Below are positions 53,341 to 61,925 of a stretch of 64,000 nucleotides of DNA, piece by piece. A program made the position numbers and the translations under genes. The number at the start of each line of letters is the position of its first letter. Position 1 is the first letter of the stretch. The notes under the pieces were generated by a model that saw only the letters and a list, made by a program, of their open reading frames with translations, was not told the DNA's origin and ran no database searches. The stretch is from JAWVFM01 sp963771655 (lineage in GTDB: Bacteria; Actinomycetota; Thermoleophilia; Solirubrobacterales; 70-9): the NCBI GenBank assembly GCA_963771655.1, contig CAVYUG010000004.1:496001-560000 (forward strand), given 5' to 3'.

Positions 53341-53784
53341 GATCTCGACCACGCCCGCGCTTCGGCGGTGGTCGGCCACCGAGACGAAGTCGCTGACCCG
53401 GCGGTTCGAGGCCGTCAGCCCGTACCGCGAGCCGGGCATCGCGCAGCTCTCCCTGCGGCAGTAGCGAAAGTCGACCGGCAGCAACGCGGCGCCGTCGGGT
53501 GCGCGAGCGATCTCAGGGGGCGGCGCGAGCGCCCGCACGCCCCCCGCCAGCGGGCGGCCGTACGCGACCGTCAGCGGGTCCTGCCAGCAGGGTCCCGGCA
53601 GCGCCGGCGCGCAGCGCAGCTTTCGCGCGAGCGTGAAGCCCAGCTCGCGCGCCTCGCGGGTCGGCGGCGAGGATGCGACCTGCGCGACCACCGCCGCGAT
53701 CAGGCACGCCACGAGCAGCACCAGGCCGACGTACTCGATGGTCGCGGCGCCCCGCTCGAAGCGCATGGGCGATCGCGTCGGCAT
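53125..53784 (-). CDS. TadE/prepilin-like exported protein
   Basis: A 219-residue protein. The N-terminus has basic residues and RGAATIEYVGLVLLVACLI: Gly-Ala...Glu at position +5 before a hydrophobic helix, the class III prepilin signal seen in Flp/TadE pseudopilins. The remaining 180 residues are extracytoplasmic with Cys pairs (RCAPALPGPC, YCRRESC) that may form disulfides. Other Tad pilus genes are not in the window. Its 3' end is copied at two or more places upstream in the genome. Confidence 0.7.
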   Translation of the reverse strand: MPTRSPMRFERGAATIEYVGLVLLVACLIAAVVAQVASSPPTREARELGFTLARKLRCAPALPGPCWQDPLTVAYGRPLAGGVRALAPPPEIARAPDGAALLPVDFRYCRRESCAMPGSRYGLTASNRRVSDFVSVADHRRSAGVVEITYWLYRPFVGWSRVTRNATSAQVADLAKTPLLETAVPKLVPLETVPGRDSYTFRAGEEPPWRGRIRTRYPG

Positions 53785-53852
53785 GGCGCCGAAGCTACGC
53801 GGCGCGATTGCCCGAGTGGCGCGCGCGGTGTGCCGACTCCGTGCCCGAAGAG

Positions 53853-54146
53853 CTAGGAGAGGCCCTCGCGGGCCTCGCGGACGAGCGTGACGGCCTCGGG
53901 GAAGACAATCCGGATCGCGTCGCGAACCTGCACGGCCTGCTCGTCGCTGGACCCGCTGAGGTCCATCGTGTTGATCGCCGCGACCGTCAGGTCCACGGCC
54001 AGCTTGATGGCGTTGTCGGCCCAGGCGACCTTCTGGGCGCCCTGCATCTGCTCGGCGAGCTCGCCGAGCCGCTCGCGCAGCTCGTCCGGGTCGCCGAAGA
54101 GGTTGAAGCCCTCGCTTCCTTCCACCAAGCCGATGTTAGAGCCCAC
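53853..54146 (-). CDS. Hypothetical helical protein
   Basis: A 97-residue protein rich in amphipathic helices (DPDELRERLGELAEQMQGAQ; DNAIKLAVDLTVAAINTMDL). No signal peptide or membrane segment is seen. GTG at 54146 is the likely start; a TTG one codon earlier is possible. It diverges from the CBS-domain gene. Family unknown. Confidence 0.55.
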   Translation of the reverse strand: MGSNIGLVEGSEGFNLFGDPDELRERLGELAEQMQGAQKVAWADNAIKLAVDLTVAAINTMDLSGSSDEQAVQVRDAIRIVFPEAVTLVREAREGLS

Positions 54147-54227
54147 CAACGAGCGAACGTCCCCGGGTGGGGGGTATGAGCGGTAGCGCGGGACGTTCGG
54201 CGGCTGGTCGGTTACGGTTTGCGCCCC

Positions 54228-54674
54228 GTGCAGCTCCGCGAGATCATGACGCCGGGCGTGGTCACTGCCCGCCTCGACGAGGACGTCCTGCGCGTCGCGC
54301 AGCTCATGCGCGACCGCAACGTAGGGTCGGTGGTCGTGTGCGATCCCGAGGGCGGGCCGGTGGGCATGGTGACCGACCGTGACCTGACGCTCCGTACTCT
54401 CGCCGAGGAGCGACCCCGCTCGGAGCCCATCCGGGAGCACGCCTCCCGTCCGCTCGTCACCGGCGAGCCTGACATGGACCTCGAGGAGGCGGCGGCCCTG
54501 ATGGTCACGCACCGCATTCGGCGTCTCCCAGTTGTGGACGGGGGCTCGCTTGTGGGGATCGTGACGCTTGACGACATCGCTGTGCGCACCGGCAACCTCG
54601 AGGTCGCCCAGCGGATGACCCAGGAGGTCATCGAGGGCGCCCTACCCGGCTTCTTCTTTCACGAGCGTGGCTAG
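54228..54674 (+). CDS. Two-CBS-domain protein
   Basis: A 148-residue protein made of two CBS domains: LREIMTPGVVTARLDEDVL and VVCDPEGGPVGMVTDRDL for the first, and ALMVTHRIRRLPVVDGGSL with GIVTLDDIA for the second. CBS pairs bind adenine nucleotides and regulate partner enzymes. GTG at 54228 gives a normal N-terminus; a TTG three codons earlier is possible. It overlaps the next gene by eight bases. Confidence 0.85.
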   Translation: MQLREIMTPGVVTARLDEDVLRVAQLMRDRNVGSVVVCDPEGGPVGMVTDRDLTLRTLAEERPRSEPIREHASRPLVTGEPDMDLEEAAALMVTHRIRRLPVVDGGSLVGIVTLDDIAVRTGNLEVAQRMTQEVIEGALPGFFFHERG

Positions 54675-54909
54675 CCGAACGATGCCCTCGACACCGGAAC
54701 AGATCCGCCGCCGCGACCAGGTCGAGGCCGTACTGCGGCTCGCGACCCCCTTCCTCGACCTGGTGCTGACCGCGGGGGAGCGGGTCTCGCGGATCGTCGC
54801 CCCGGCCGACGAGGAGAGCCCAGCGATCCGGCCCGCCGGAGAGCGCCTCGAGCTTTCCGAACTCCGCCCGCTCGCCGCCAAGCCGACGCCGCACCGCGCC
54901 GAGGACTGA
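54667..54909 (+). CDS. Small hypothetical protein
   Basis: An 80-residue protein with good third-position GC. The middle (RRDQVEAVLRLATPFLDLVL) is a likely helix; the C-terminus is charged. GTG at 54667 overlaps the CBS gene stop; an ATG at 54682 is an alternative start. Family unknown. It lies between the CBS gene and a membrane protein gene, 11 bases before the latter. Confidence 0.55.
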   Translation: MASRTMPSTPEQIRRRDQVEAVLRLATPFLDLVLTAGERVSRIVAPADEESPAIRPAGERLELSELRPLAAKPTPHRAED

Positions 54910-54920
54910 GCGAAGCGGCC

Positions 54921-56024
54921 ATGAGCAAGCAGCAGGTACTCGAGCGCGAGCGTGCCCGTGCCGTCCCGGCGGGGATCGCGGCATTCGCTGCGGTTGCCCT
55001 CCTCATAGTCTCGTTCGTCTCCCGCGCGCAGATTCCGGCGCCGAGCAGCACCGGGGCGCAGTTCATGGCCTTCAACGACCACGCGAGCGCCCTCGTCTTC
55101 TCGGCGGTCATCAGCGCGATCGGGTTCGCCCTCTTCTGCATCCCCCTGGCCTTCCTGTTCACGGCAGCGCGGGTTCGCAGCCCGCGCGTCCAGCCGGCGT
55201 TCATCGCCCTCTGCTTCATCGGGCCGATCCTGATCGGGGTCCAGGGCGTGATCAACGGTGTCGGGCTGAAGCAGGCGGCCGCCGACTACGTGGCGAAGCC
55301 GCCGGAGCAAGTACTGCCGTACAAGCAGTTCGTCACAGGTGGCGGCCCACGGCCGTCAGAGGTCTCGAAGGTCTCCGTCTACACGGACGACAACAGGCTC
55401 GAGGTCGAGATGGCGGACGGGAGTTTCAGGGCCTATTCGTATCCCCAGAGCCAGGAGAAGCGCCTGATTGGCAGTACGGACCAGGGCACTCAGTCGGTGG
55501 ATACCTCGGTCGCCTCGGATTCCCTGCTTGGACAGAGCAACGTCGACACCAGCGTGACCACCGACGGGAAGGTCGGGGACGCCGAGGCCACGAAGATCGC
55601 CGAGGACAACTCGACGGTCACGCTTGCGACGAACGTGATCTTCCCGGCTGCGCTCGCGATGATCGGGGCAGTCGTCTACACGGCGCTCTGGGCCTATCGC
55701 GTGGGCCTGCTCACCCGATTCTTCGGGACGCTGGGAATGGCGCTCGGCGCGGCGCTCATCCTGCTTCCGCAGGCGCCGATCTTCCTCGCCCTGTGGCTCG
55801 GCTGGCTCGGGCTCATCTTCATCGACCGCGTTCCGAACGGGCGCCCGCCCGCCTGGGACGCCGGCGAAGCGGTGCCGTGGCCAGCGCCCGGCCAGCAGCG
55901 TGCCCAGACCAAGGGCGAGCGCGACACGGTCGAGGGCACCGGCCGTGAGGCTGACGCCGGCACCAACGGGGCGGGGTCCTCGAGCGGCCCGACGCAGAAG
56001 CGCAAGCGCAAGCGCCGCCGCTGA
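54921..56024 (+). CDS. Membrane protein of unknown function
   Basis: A 367-residue protein with helices near residues 15-35, 57-80, 93-113, 237-257 and 265-300. Between the third and fourth lies a soluble loop of about 115 residues rich in Asp, Ser and Thr (DDNRLEVEMADGSFRAYSY). The C-terminus is hydrophilic and ends with a run of Lys/Arg (KRKRKRRR). I do not recognise the family. It converges on the ThyX-like gene, six bases apart. Confidence 0.65.
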   Translation: MSKQQVLERERARAVPAGIAAFAAVALLIVSFVSRAQIPAPSSTGAQFMAFNDHASALVFSAVISAIGFALFCIPLAFLFTAARVRSPRVQPAFIALCFIGPILIGVQGVINGVGLKQAAADYVAKPPEQVLPYKQFVTGGGPRPSEVSKVSVYTDDNRLEVEMADGSFRAYSYPQSQEKRLIGSTDQGTQSVDTSVASDSLLGQSNVDTSVTTDGKVGDAEATKIAEDNSTVTLATNVIFPAALAMIGAVVYTALWAYRVGLLTRFFGTLGMALGAALILLPQAPIFLALWLGWLGLIFIDRVPNGRPPAWDAGEAVPWPAPGQQRAQTKGERDTVEGTGREADAGTNGAGSSSGPTQKRKRKRRR

Positions 56025-56030
56025 GGGGCG

Positions 56031-57635
56031 TCAGGCCGCGGCCGCGTCGGCGAGGTCGGCGGCGACCCGCTTTCGGTGCGAGCGGATCTCGCTCATGATG
56101 CGTTCGAGTCGCGGCTCGGTGGAGGTGTCGACGTAGCTCATCGCGCCGGCGATCGCGGGATGTACCGCTGCGATCCGCTCGTGCATCGCCTGCGCGACCG
56201 CTCGGTAGGTGGGATGGCCCTCGGGCGCGGATCGCAGCTCGCACACGTGCATCGCCTCTCGGGCGTTGAGGTCGAGGACGTAGCGGATCCTGTAGCCGAG
56301 GCAGAGCGCGTAGGGCGCCTCGTCGCGAAGCCCGGTGGCGGCCAGCCGCTCGAACTCCGCGCGCGAGATCTCGAGGCCGCGCTCGTACTCGCCGCCGACC
56401 CCCGCCTCGCGAAGCTCCTCGGGCACTCCTGCGCCCAGGTCGGGGCTCAGCCGTTGCCACTGGCAGGTGAGCAGGCGGTGGCGCTGGAGGTCGCGAAAGC
56501 CGCCGTAGTCGGAGACGATCTCGAACCGATACCGAACGGCCTCCCATCCACGCCCGGGCCGGTGGCGGCGGTTACGGCGCTCCCCCGCCAGCTCGCCGAT
56601 CAGGGCCGCGCGCTCATCGGCACCGAGGGCGGTAGCCCGCTCCCGGATTGCCGGCTCGCCGACCGCGGCCGCCTCGTATAGGCATGCGGCAACGAGGTCG
56701 TCCTCGCTCCCGTCGGTGTGCACGAGCTCCACGGTGGGGCCATCGGCCGGCTCAGGCCGATCGAGCCCGAGGCGCGCCGCAACGGCCTCCGCCGCCTCGC
56801 GGCGTTCGCGCAGGTAGCCGATCCACTCGCCCCCGCGCTCGGGACGCTCGAGCCTCGCGACGAAGCTCGGGATCACCTTCTTGAGCTCGCGCAGGATCAT
56901 CTGCCCGTACGCATTGGCCTCGGGCAGGGGCGACGCGAGGAGGCGCATGACGAGCTGCTCGTAGGCCTGGCCGGACGCGAAGACGCCGACGTGGCTGAGG
57001 GTCGCCGCGGGAAGCAGCCCGCGGAGGAGGTCGAGGGCCTTGGCCCGCACCGAGCTTCGCCAGGCGCCCTCCGGCTCGGCATCCTCGCGAGGCCAGCGCT
57101 CGGCCGCCCAGGTCTGCACCCGCTCCAGGCCTCGCGAGTAGATCGCGAACAGCTCGTCCATCGCCACGCCGTACTCGGGGCCGAGCCGGTCGTCGCCCCA
57201 ATAGCGGTAGCCACCCCCGGGAAGCGGCTGGTCGTACGGGATGTAGCGGGTGGACTGCTCGAGATAGGCAGCGAGGCGTCCCCGCTGGAGGAGCTTCGTC
57301 AGCAGGTTCGACGCGTACTCGCACGCCAGATGCGCGCCGCCGACCTGCGCGATGGAATCGTCGCCGTAGCCGATGAACACCCGCTCGTAGAGGCCGGCGG
57401 CGCGCTCTCCCTCGGCGCCGTCGAGCGGGCGCCCGCCCTCCGGCACGTCCGCGGCGAACTCGTCGAGGAACAGGCGCCGAAGCGAGCCCGAGTAGCGCGA
57501 ATAGCGCGCGAAGAGCGCTCCCTTGATCGTCTCGGGCAGGTTGACGAGGCAGAACACGGGCCGGTCGAGGTTGGTGAAGTGCGCGGAGAGCACGGCGCGC
57601 TCGGAGGCGGTGAACTCTTCGACCGGATAGCGCAT
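56031..57635 (-). CDS. Tandem ThyX-like (FAD-dependent thymidylate synthase family) protein
   Basis: A 534-residue protein made of two ThyX-like halves; a normal ThyX subunit has about 230 residues. The family motif RHRxxSxNExSxRY appears in changed form twice: RGRLAAYLEQSTRY (about residue 119) keeps the end of the motif, and QRHRLLTCQWQRLS (about residue 390) keeps the start. ThyX methylates dUMP using folate and FAD. Whether the fusion is active is unclear: each half has only part of the motif. Proteins of this type are known in actinobacteria. It converges on the membrane protein gene at 54.9 kb. Confidence 0.75.
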   Translation of the reverse strand: MRYPVEEFTASERAVLSAHFTNLDRPVFCLVNLPETIKGALFARYSRYSGSLRRLFLDEFAADVPEGGRPLDGAEGERAAGLYERVFIGYGDDSIAQVGGAHLACEYASNLLTKLLQRGRLAAYLEQSTRYIPYDQPLPGGGYRYWGDDRLGPEYGVAMDELFAIYSRGLERVQTWAAERWPREDAEPEGAWRSSVRAKALDLLRGLLPAATLSHVGVFASGQAYEQLVMRLLASPLPEANAYGQMILRELKKVIPSFVARLERPERGGEWIGYLRERREAAEAVAARLGLDRPEPADGPTVELVHTDGSEDDLVAACLYEAAAVGEPAIRERATALGADERAALIGELAGERRNRRHRPGRGWEAVRYRFEIVSDYGGFRDLQRHRLLTCQWQRLSPDLGAGVPEELREAGVGGEYERGLEISRAEFERLAATGLRDEAPYALCLGYRIRYVLDLNAREAMHVCELRSAPEGHPTYRAVAQAMHERIAAVHPAIAGAMSYVDTSTEPRLERIMSEIRSHRKRVAADLADAAAA

Positions 57636-57770
57636 TCGCCGATCCTAGAGGTGCGCTGCGACGCCTCGCGTGCGCGCGCCCGGCTTCAGGAATGTCACTC
57701 CGGTTCCGATAAGGGAAGTGACCGTCTTTGTCCAAAGCTTCCCTGCGGGTGGAAAAGGCAGGCCGCGTCT

Positions 57771-58586
57771 ATGGAAGCTCGCTCGAACACCTCCCTCGTC
57801 CCGGCGACAGGCGATTCGTTGCGCCGTGCCAACGGCCGGCTGGCCGGAGTGCTCTTCATGGCCGGCGCGGCGTTCTCCTTGCCGAGCACGCTGCTGCTCG
57901 ACGCGCGCCCCGCTCCGCTGGGCTACCTGATGACGGTGGCGATCCTGCTGATCGGAGCCGGGCTCTACTTCGCGCCCTGGTCGCGCATGAGCGATATCTG
58001 GCTCCATGCCGCGACCGCGACCGGAACGGTCACCGTCACGGTCTCCCTGATCGTCTTCAGCCCCGTCTTTCGCGCTGCCTATTTCGTGGTCCTCGCCTAT
58101 GCGGCCTACGTCTTCGCAGCGCGGCGGGCGGTCGCCGCGCACGCGGCGTTCGCCGCCGCGGGCCTGACCCTCGCCCTCGCGGTCAACGAGAACGGACACA
58201 CGGCGCTCACCAGCGCCCTCGTCTTCGTGCCGGCGCTGTTCCTCGTGACGGCGCTGATCGCCTATCTGAACGAGCAGCTGGCCGCGTCCCGGGATGCGTA
58301 CCGCGAGTTCGCCGGCGAGACGATCGACCTGGCGCTGAGGATCCGCACGAGCGCCGGCAGCGCGCTCAACGGTGGAGTCCCGCGACAGGAGGCCGCCAAG
58401 CTCGACGAGCTCGCGAGGGCGGCCGACGAGCTCCACCTGCGCCCAGGCGAAGAGCCTTCCGAGACGGCGTCTAGCCTGCCGACCCCACCGCCGGCGGAGC
58501 CCTCATCAGCTCGACGCGGTGACCAGCCGGCGCGACCGCGAACGCGCGGGGCTCGCCCCAGAGCTGCTCAGCCTCCTCGACCCTGA
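57771..58586 (+). CDS. Membrane protein with C-terminal coiled-coil, unknown function
   Basis: A 271-residue protein with about six helices (residues 25-180, e.g. YLMTVAILLIGAGLYFAPW) followed by a helical region (RDAYREFAGETIDLALRI; KLDELARAADELH) and a Pro/Arg-rich tail. The layout resembles the membrane sensor half of diguanylate cyclases without the enzyme domain. The end overlaps the converging VOC gene by 116 bases, so the last 38 codons are doubtful. Confidence 0.55.
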   Translation: MEARSNTSLVPATGDSLRRANGRLAGVLFMAGAAFSLPSTLLLDARPAPLGYLMTVAILLIGAGLYFAPWSRMSDIWLHAATATGTVTVTVSLIVFSPVFRAAYFVVLAYAAYVFAARRAVAAHAAFAAAGLTLALAVNENGHTALTSALVFVPALFLVTALIAYLNEQLAASRDAYREFAGETIDLALRIRTSAGSALNGGVPRQEAAKLDELARAADELHLRPGEEPSETASSLPTPPPAEPSSARRGDQPARPRTRGARPRAAQPPRP

Positions 58587-58836
58587 ATCCCGCCTCGCGG
58601 AGCGCCGCGACCGCCTCCTCGAAGTCGGCGGCGACGACCGCTGGGTGCCCGAGCGAGGGCACGGCGGGCTCGGGGGTATGGATCAGGTGGATCTGGTTGG
58701 CGTCACGCTCGAGCCAGGTGACGTACTCGGCGATGGCGTCGGGGGCCGGGAGCCGCTCGAAGCCGAGGAGCGTCCAGAACTCAACCGTTCGCTCGACTTC
58801 GTCGGGCGGGACCTCGAGCGAGACGTGGTGCAGCAT
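58471..58836 (-). CDS. VOC (glyoxalase-like) family protein
   Basis: A 121-residue single VOC module: LHHVSLEVPPDEVERTVEFW at the N-terminus, LGFERLP, and APAGHRVELM at the end. The metal-site His at position 3-4 and Glu near the C-terminus are present. ATG at 58836 lies three bases after the nuoN stop, so the gene ends the complex I operon. The substrate is unknown. Confidence 0.8.
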   Translation of the reverse strand: MLHHVSLEVPPDEVERTVEFWTLLGFERLPAPDAIAEYVTWLERDANQIHLIHTPEPAVPSLGHPAVVAADFEEAVAALREAGFRVEEAEQLWGEPRAFAVAPAGHRVELMRAPPAVGSAG

Positions 58837-58838
58837 CG

Positions 58839-60419
58839 CTAGCCGGGTATGAACCCGGAGATCGCGGCGCCGGCGTGGTTGGCCCAGTCGACGAGCGGCG
58901 AGGGAATGATTCCGAAGAAGACCGTCGCGCCCGCGGCGCCCGCGGCGAGCGCCACGATCACCCAGCAGCGACCCGGCGCTGACGCGGGCTCGGCGGCGAG
59001 CGGCTCGTCGTCGTCGGCCTCCGGGGAGCCGCCCGCCATGGCCGGAAGCTCGCGGGTGTCGGGGCTCTCGCCGGGGACCGGCGCCGCCGCCGGCCGCATC
59101 CACACGGCGGCCACGACGCGCAGGTAGTAGGCGAGGGAGATCATCGTCCCGATCGCGATCATGACGCCGAGCCACGTGTAGCTCGAGCCCACGGCCGCCT
59201 CGATCAGGTAGAGCTTGCCCATGAAGCCCGCCGTCGCAGGCAGGCCGGCGAGCGCGAGCATCGAGATCGTGAGCGGCCAGGCGAGCTCCGGGCGCTCGCG
59301 ACCGAGACCCTGCACGGCGCGGATGTCGTCGCCGAACCGCGTCTCGCGCTCGCGAACGACGATGACGGCGAAAGCGGCGAGGTTCATGAGCGTGTAGGCC
59401 CCGAGGTAGAAGACCAGTGCGTTGACGCCGACCGCGCTCGCCGCGACGAGGCCGACGAGCATGTAGCCGGCCTGGGCGATTCCCGAGTAACCGAGGAGCC
59501 GCTTGAGCGAGTCCTGGCCGAGGGCGCCGATGTTGCCGACCACGATCGAGATCGCCGCGAGCGCGGCCAGGGCCGGCTGCCAGTTGTCGGCGGCGGGGCC
59601 GAGCGCGACGAGGAAGAAGCGCGCGAAGACCGTGAACGCCGCCGCCTTGGTCGCCACCGCCATGAATGCGGTCACCGGCGTCGGCGCACCCTGGTAGACG
59701 TCGGGCGTCCACTGGTGGAACGGGGCGATCGACGTCTTGAATGCGAGCCCCGTCGCCGCGAGGCCGATGCCGATGAGGATCAGCGGGTCATCGCCCAGGC
59801 CGCCGCCCACCGCGTCGCGAATCCCCTGGAAGTCGGTGGAGGCCGAGCCGCCGTAGAGGAACGCAAGGCCGTACAGAAGCGTCGCCGAGCCGAGCGAGCC
59901 GACGATCAGGTACTTGAGGCCCGACTCGAGCGACCGCCGACGGCGCAGCGCGGACCCGCACATCACGTAGAGCGGGACCGAGAGCAGCTCGAGCCCGACG
60001 AAGACCGTGATCAGGTTCTGGGCCTGGGCGAGCAGCGTCATCCCGAGCACCGAAGCGAGCAGCAGCGCCTGGAACTCGGCGTGCCCGGCAGGTCCGACCG
60101 GGCGCTCGAAGGCGTCCTCGCGCCAGCTCAGCGGCACGACGAAGGCGGCGGCGAAGATGGCGATCATGGTCGCCGCCAAGCCGAGGTCGTCGACGCGCAG
60201 GGCGCCGGCGACGAGAGCGGTCGGAGCGTCGGTCCACTGGACGATGCAGCGAGCCCCAGCCACGGCGAGCGTCGCCAGGGTGACGATCGAGACGGCGGTC
60301 CGCTGCCGGGGACCGCGGGTCAAGAGGCCCACGATGAGCACGACGCACAGGCCCGCGGAGAGAGCGATGACGGGCGAGAGCCCGCCGTAGTCGATGTGCG
60401 GGGCGGTGAAGGCGCTCAT
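58839..60419 (-). CDS. nuoN: NADH-quinone oxidoreductase subunit N
   Basis: NuoN is one of three antiporter-like proton pumps of respiratory complex I. The 526-residue protein has about 14 helices, the conserved SGLKYLIVGSLGSATLLYG with a pumping Lys, FKTSIAPFHQWTPDVYQGAP, and SIVVGNIGALGQDSLKRLLG. A hydrophilic insert of about 45 residues lies before the last helix. Start overlaps nuoM by ATGA. Confidence 0.95.
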   Translation of the reverse strand: MSAFTAPHIDYGGLSPVIALSAGLCVVLIVGLLTRGPRQRTAVSIVTLATLAVAGARCIVQWTDAPTALVAGALRVDDLGLAATMIAIFAAAFVVPLSWREDAFERPVGPAGHAEFQALLLASVLGMTLLAQAQNLITVFVGLELLSVPLYVMCGSALRRRRSLESGLKYLIVGSLGSATLLYGLAFLYGGSASTDFQGIRDAVGGGLGDDPLILIGIGLAATGLAFKTSIAPFHQWTPDVYQGAPTPVTAFMAVATKAAAFTVFARFFLVALGPAADNWQPALAALAAISIVVGNIGALGQDSLKRLLGYSGIAQAGYMLVGLVAASAVGVNALVFYLGAYTLMNLAAFAVIVVRERETRFGDDIRAVQGLGRERPELAWPLTISMLALAGLPATAGFMGKLYLIEAAVGSSYTWLGVMIAIGTMISLAYYLRVVAAVWMRPAAAPVPGESPDTRELPAMAGGSPEADDDEPLAAEPASAPGRCWVIVALAAGAAGATVFFGIIPSPLVDWANHAGAAISGFIPG

Positions 60420-61912
60420 CTCCGGACGCTCGCGACCGCGACGCCCGCTGGATCGGATGCGGTGGCCGCGGCGACGCTCCCCTTCGCCGACGTGTCAGCC
60501 CGCTTCGTGATCAGCCCGGGGTAGAGCGCCAGCGCGACGATGCAGGCGACGAGCGGCACCATCACCAGCGCTTCCCGGAAACCGATCTCGCGCGACTCGA
60601 CTCCTTCCGGGAGGCGGTTGTGCATCGTCCGCTGGAAGAGGCGGATCGAGTAGTAGGCGGCGAGCGCGACGCCGATCGACGCGACGAACGCGAACACGAT
60701 CTTCGACTGGAAGACGCCGAGCAGGATGTAGAACTCGCCCGTGAAGTTGGCTGAGCCGGGCATGGCCAGCGTGGCGAGGGCCACGATCAGGAAGAGTGCC
60801 GCCAGAACCGGCGCCCTCTTCGCCATGCCGCCGAGGCGGGTCAGGTCCTCGGTGCCGGAGCGCTCCCAGAGGATCGCGACGATGAAGAAGACCGCGCCGA
60901 CCACGAGCCCGTGGTTCACCATCTGGAGCACCGAGCCGGTGGCGCCCTCCGGACGCAGCGAGAAGATCCCGAGGGTGATGAAGCCGAGCTGCGCCACCGA
61001 CGAGTACCCGGCGACGAGGCGCACGTTCGTCTGCGTGAAGGCCATCACCGAGCCGTAGAGGATGCTCGCCAGAGCGATCAGGAGGATGAGCTCCTGGAAG
61101 TGCGTCGTCGCCTGCGGATAGAGCGGCAGGACGACCCGAAGGAACCCGTAGGCGCCAACCTTCGAGAGCACGCCCGACAGGAGCGCCAGCACGGGGAGGG
61201 GCGCCGCGCGATAGGCGTCGGGCATCCAGCCGTGGACGAGGAACGCCGGCATCTTCACCAGGAAGGCGGCGGCGAAGAACAGGAAGATCCACTCCTGGCT
61301 GCCGGTCCCGAGGACGTGGGCCCGAAGGTCGGCGATCGAGAACGAGAGGTGGCCGATCGAGTCGGCGGAAAGCACGGCCGTGGCGATCGCCGCGACCAGC
61401 ATCAGGAGCGATCCGACGAGGGTGTAGACGATCATCTTCGTCGTCGCGGCGATCCGCCCCTCGCCGCCGAAGACGCCGATCAGGAACCAGAACGGCACCA
61501 GCATCAGGTCGAAGAAGAGGACGAAGAGCAGCAGGTCCTGGGCCAGGAACGCGCCGAGCGCCGCCGTCTCCCCGAGGGCGAGCATGAAGAAGTAGACGCG
61601 CTCGCGGCCCTCCGGGGCGCGGAAGGCGCTCCAAACCGTGGCCCCGGCCCACAGGAGCGCGGTCAGCAGGACCATGAAGATGCTGAGCCCGTCGACGCCG
61701 AGCGAGTAGCGGACCCCGAGGCCGGGGATCCAGCTCACGTTCACGGTGTGCTGGAGCGCGGAGGTGCCGAGCTGGAAGTCGGCGACGAGGGCGATCGCGA
61801 TGCCGAGCGTCGCGAGGGAGCCCACCGTCGCCACCGCGCCCACGGCTCGCCGAGGTAGCACGAAGCAGAGAAGCCCGACCGCAACGGGAAGCCAGAGCAG
61901 CGCGCTCAGCAT
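60416..61912 (-). CDS. nuoM: NADH-quinone oxidoreductase subunit M
   Basis: NuoM is a proton-pumping antiporter-like subunit of complex I. The 498-residue protein has SLGVDGLSIFMVLLTALL, the conserved MIVYTLVGSLLMLVAAIA, MPAFLVHGWMPDAYRAAPLP and VRLVAGYSSVAQLGFI. The pattern and length are normal. The gene lies 13 bases after nuoL and overlaps nuoN. Confidence 0.95.
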   Translation of the reverse strand: MLSALLWLPVAVGLLCFVLPRRAVGAVATVGSLATLGIAIALVADFQLGTSALQHTVNVSWIPGLGVRYSLGVDGLSIFMVLLTALLWAGATVWSAFRAPEGRERVYFFMLALGETAALGAFLAQDLLLFVLFFDLMLVPFWFLIGVFGGEGRIAATTKMIVYTLVGSLLMLVAAIATAVLSADSIGHLSFSIADLRAHVLGTGSQEWIFLFFAAAFLVKMPAFLVHGWMPDAYRAAPLPVLALLSGVLSKVGAYGFLRVVLPLYPQATTHFQELILLIALASILYGSVMAFTQTNVRLVAGYSSVAQLGFITLGIFSLRPEGATGSVLQMVNHGLVVGAVFFIVAILWERSGTEDLTRLGGMAKRAPVLAALFLIVALATLAMPGSANFTGEFYILLGVFQSKIVFAFVASIGVALAAYYSIRLFQRTMHNRLPEGVESREIGFREALVMVPLVACIVALALYPGLITKRADTSAKGSVAAATASDPAGVAVASVRR

Positions 61913-61925
61913 CGGACGCCCCCCA

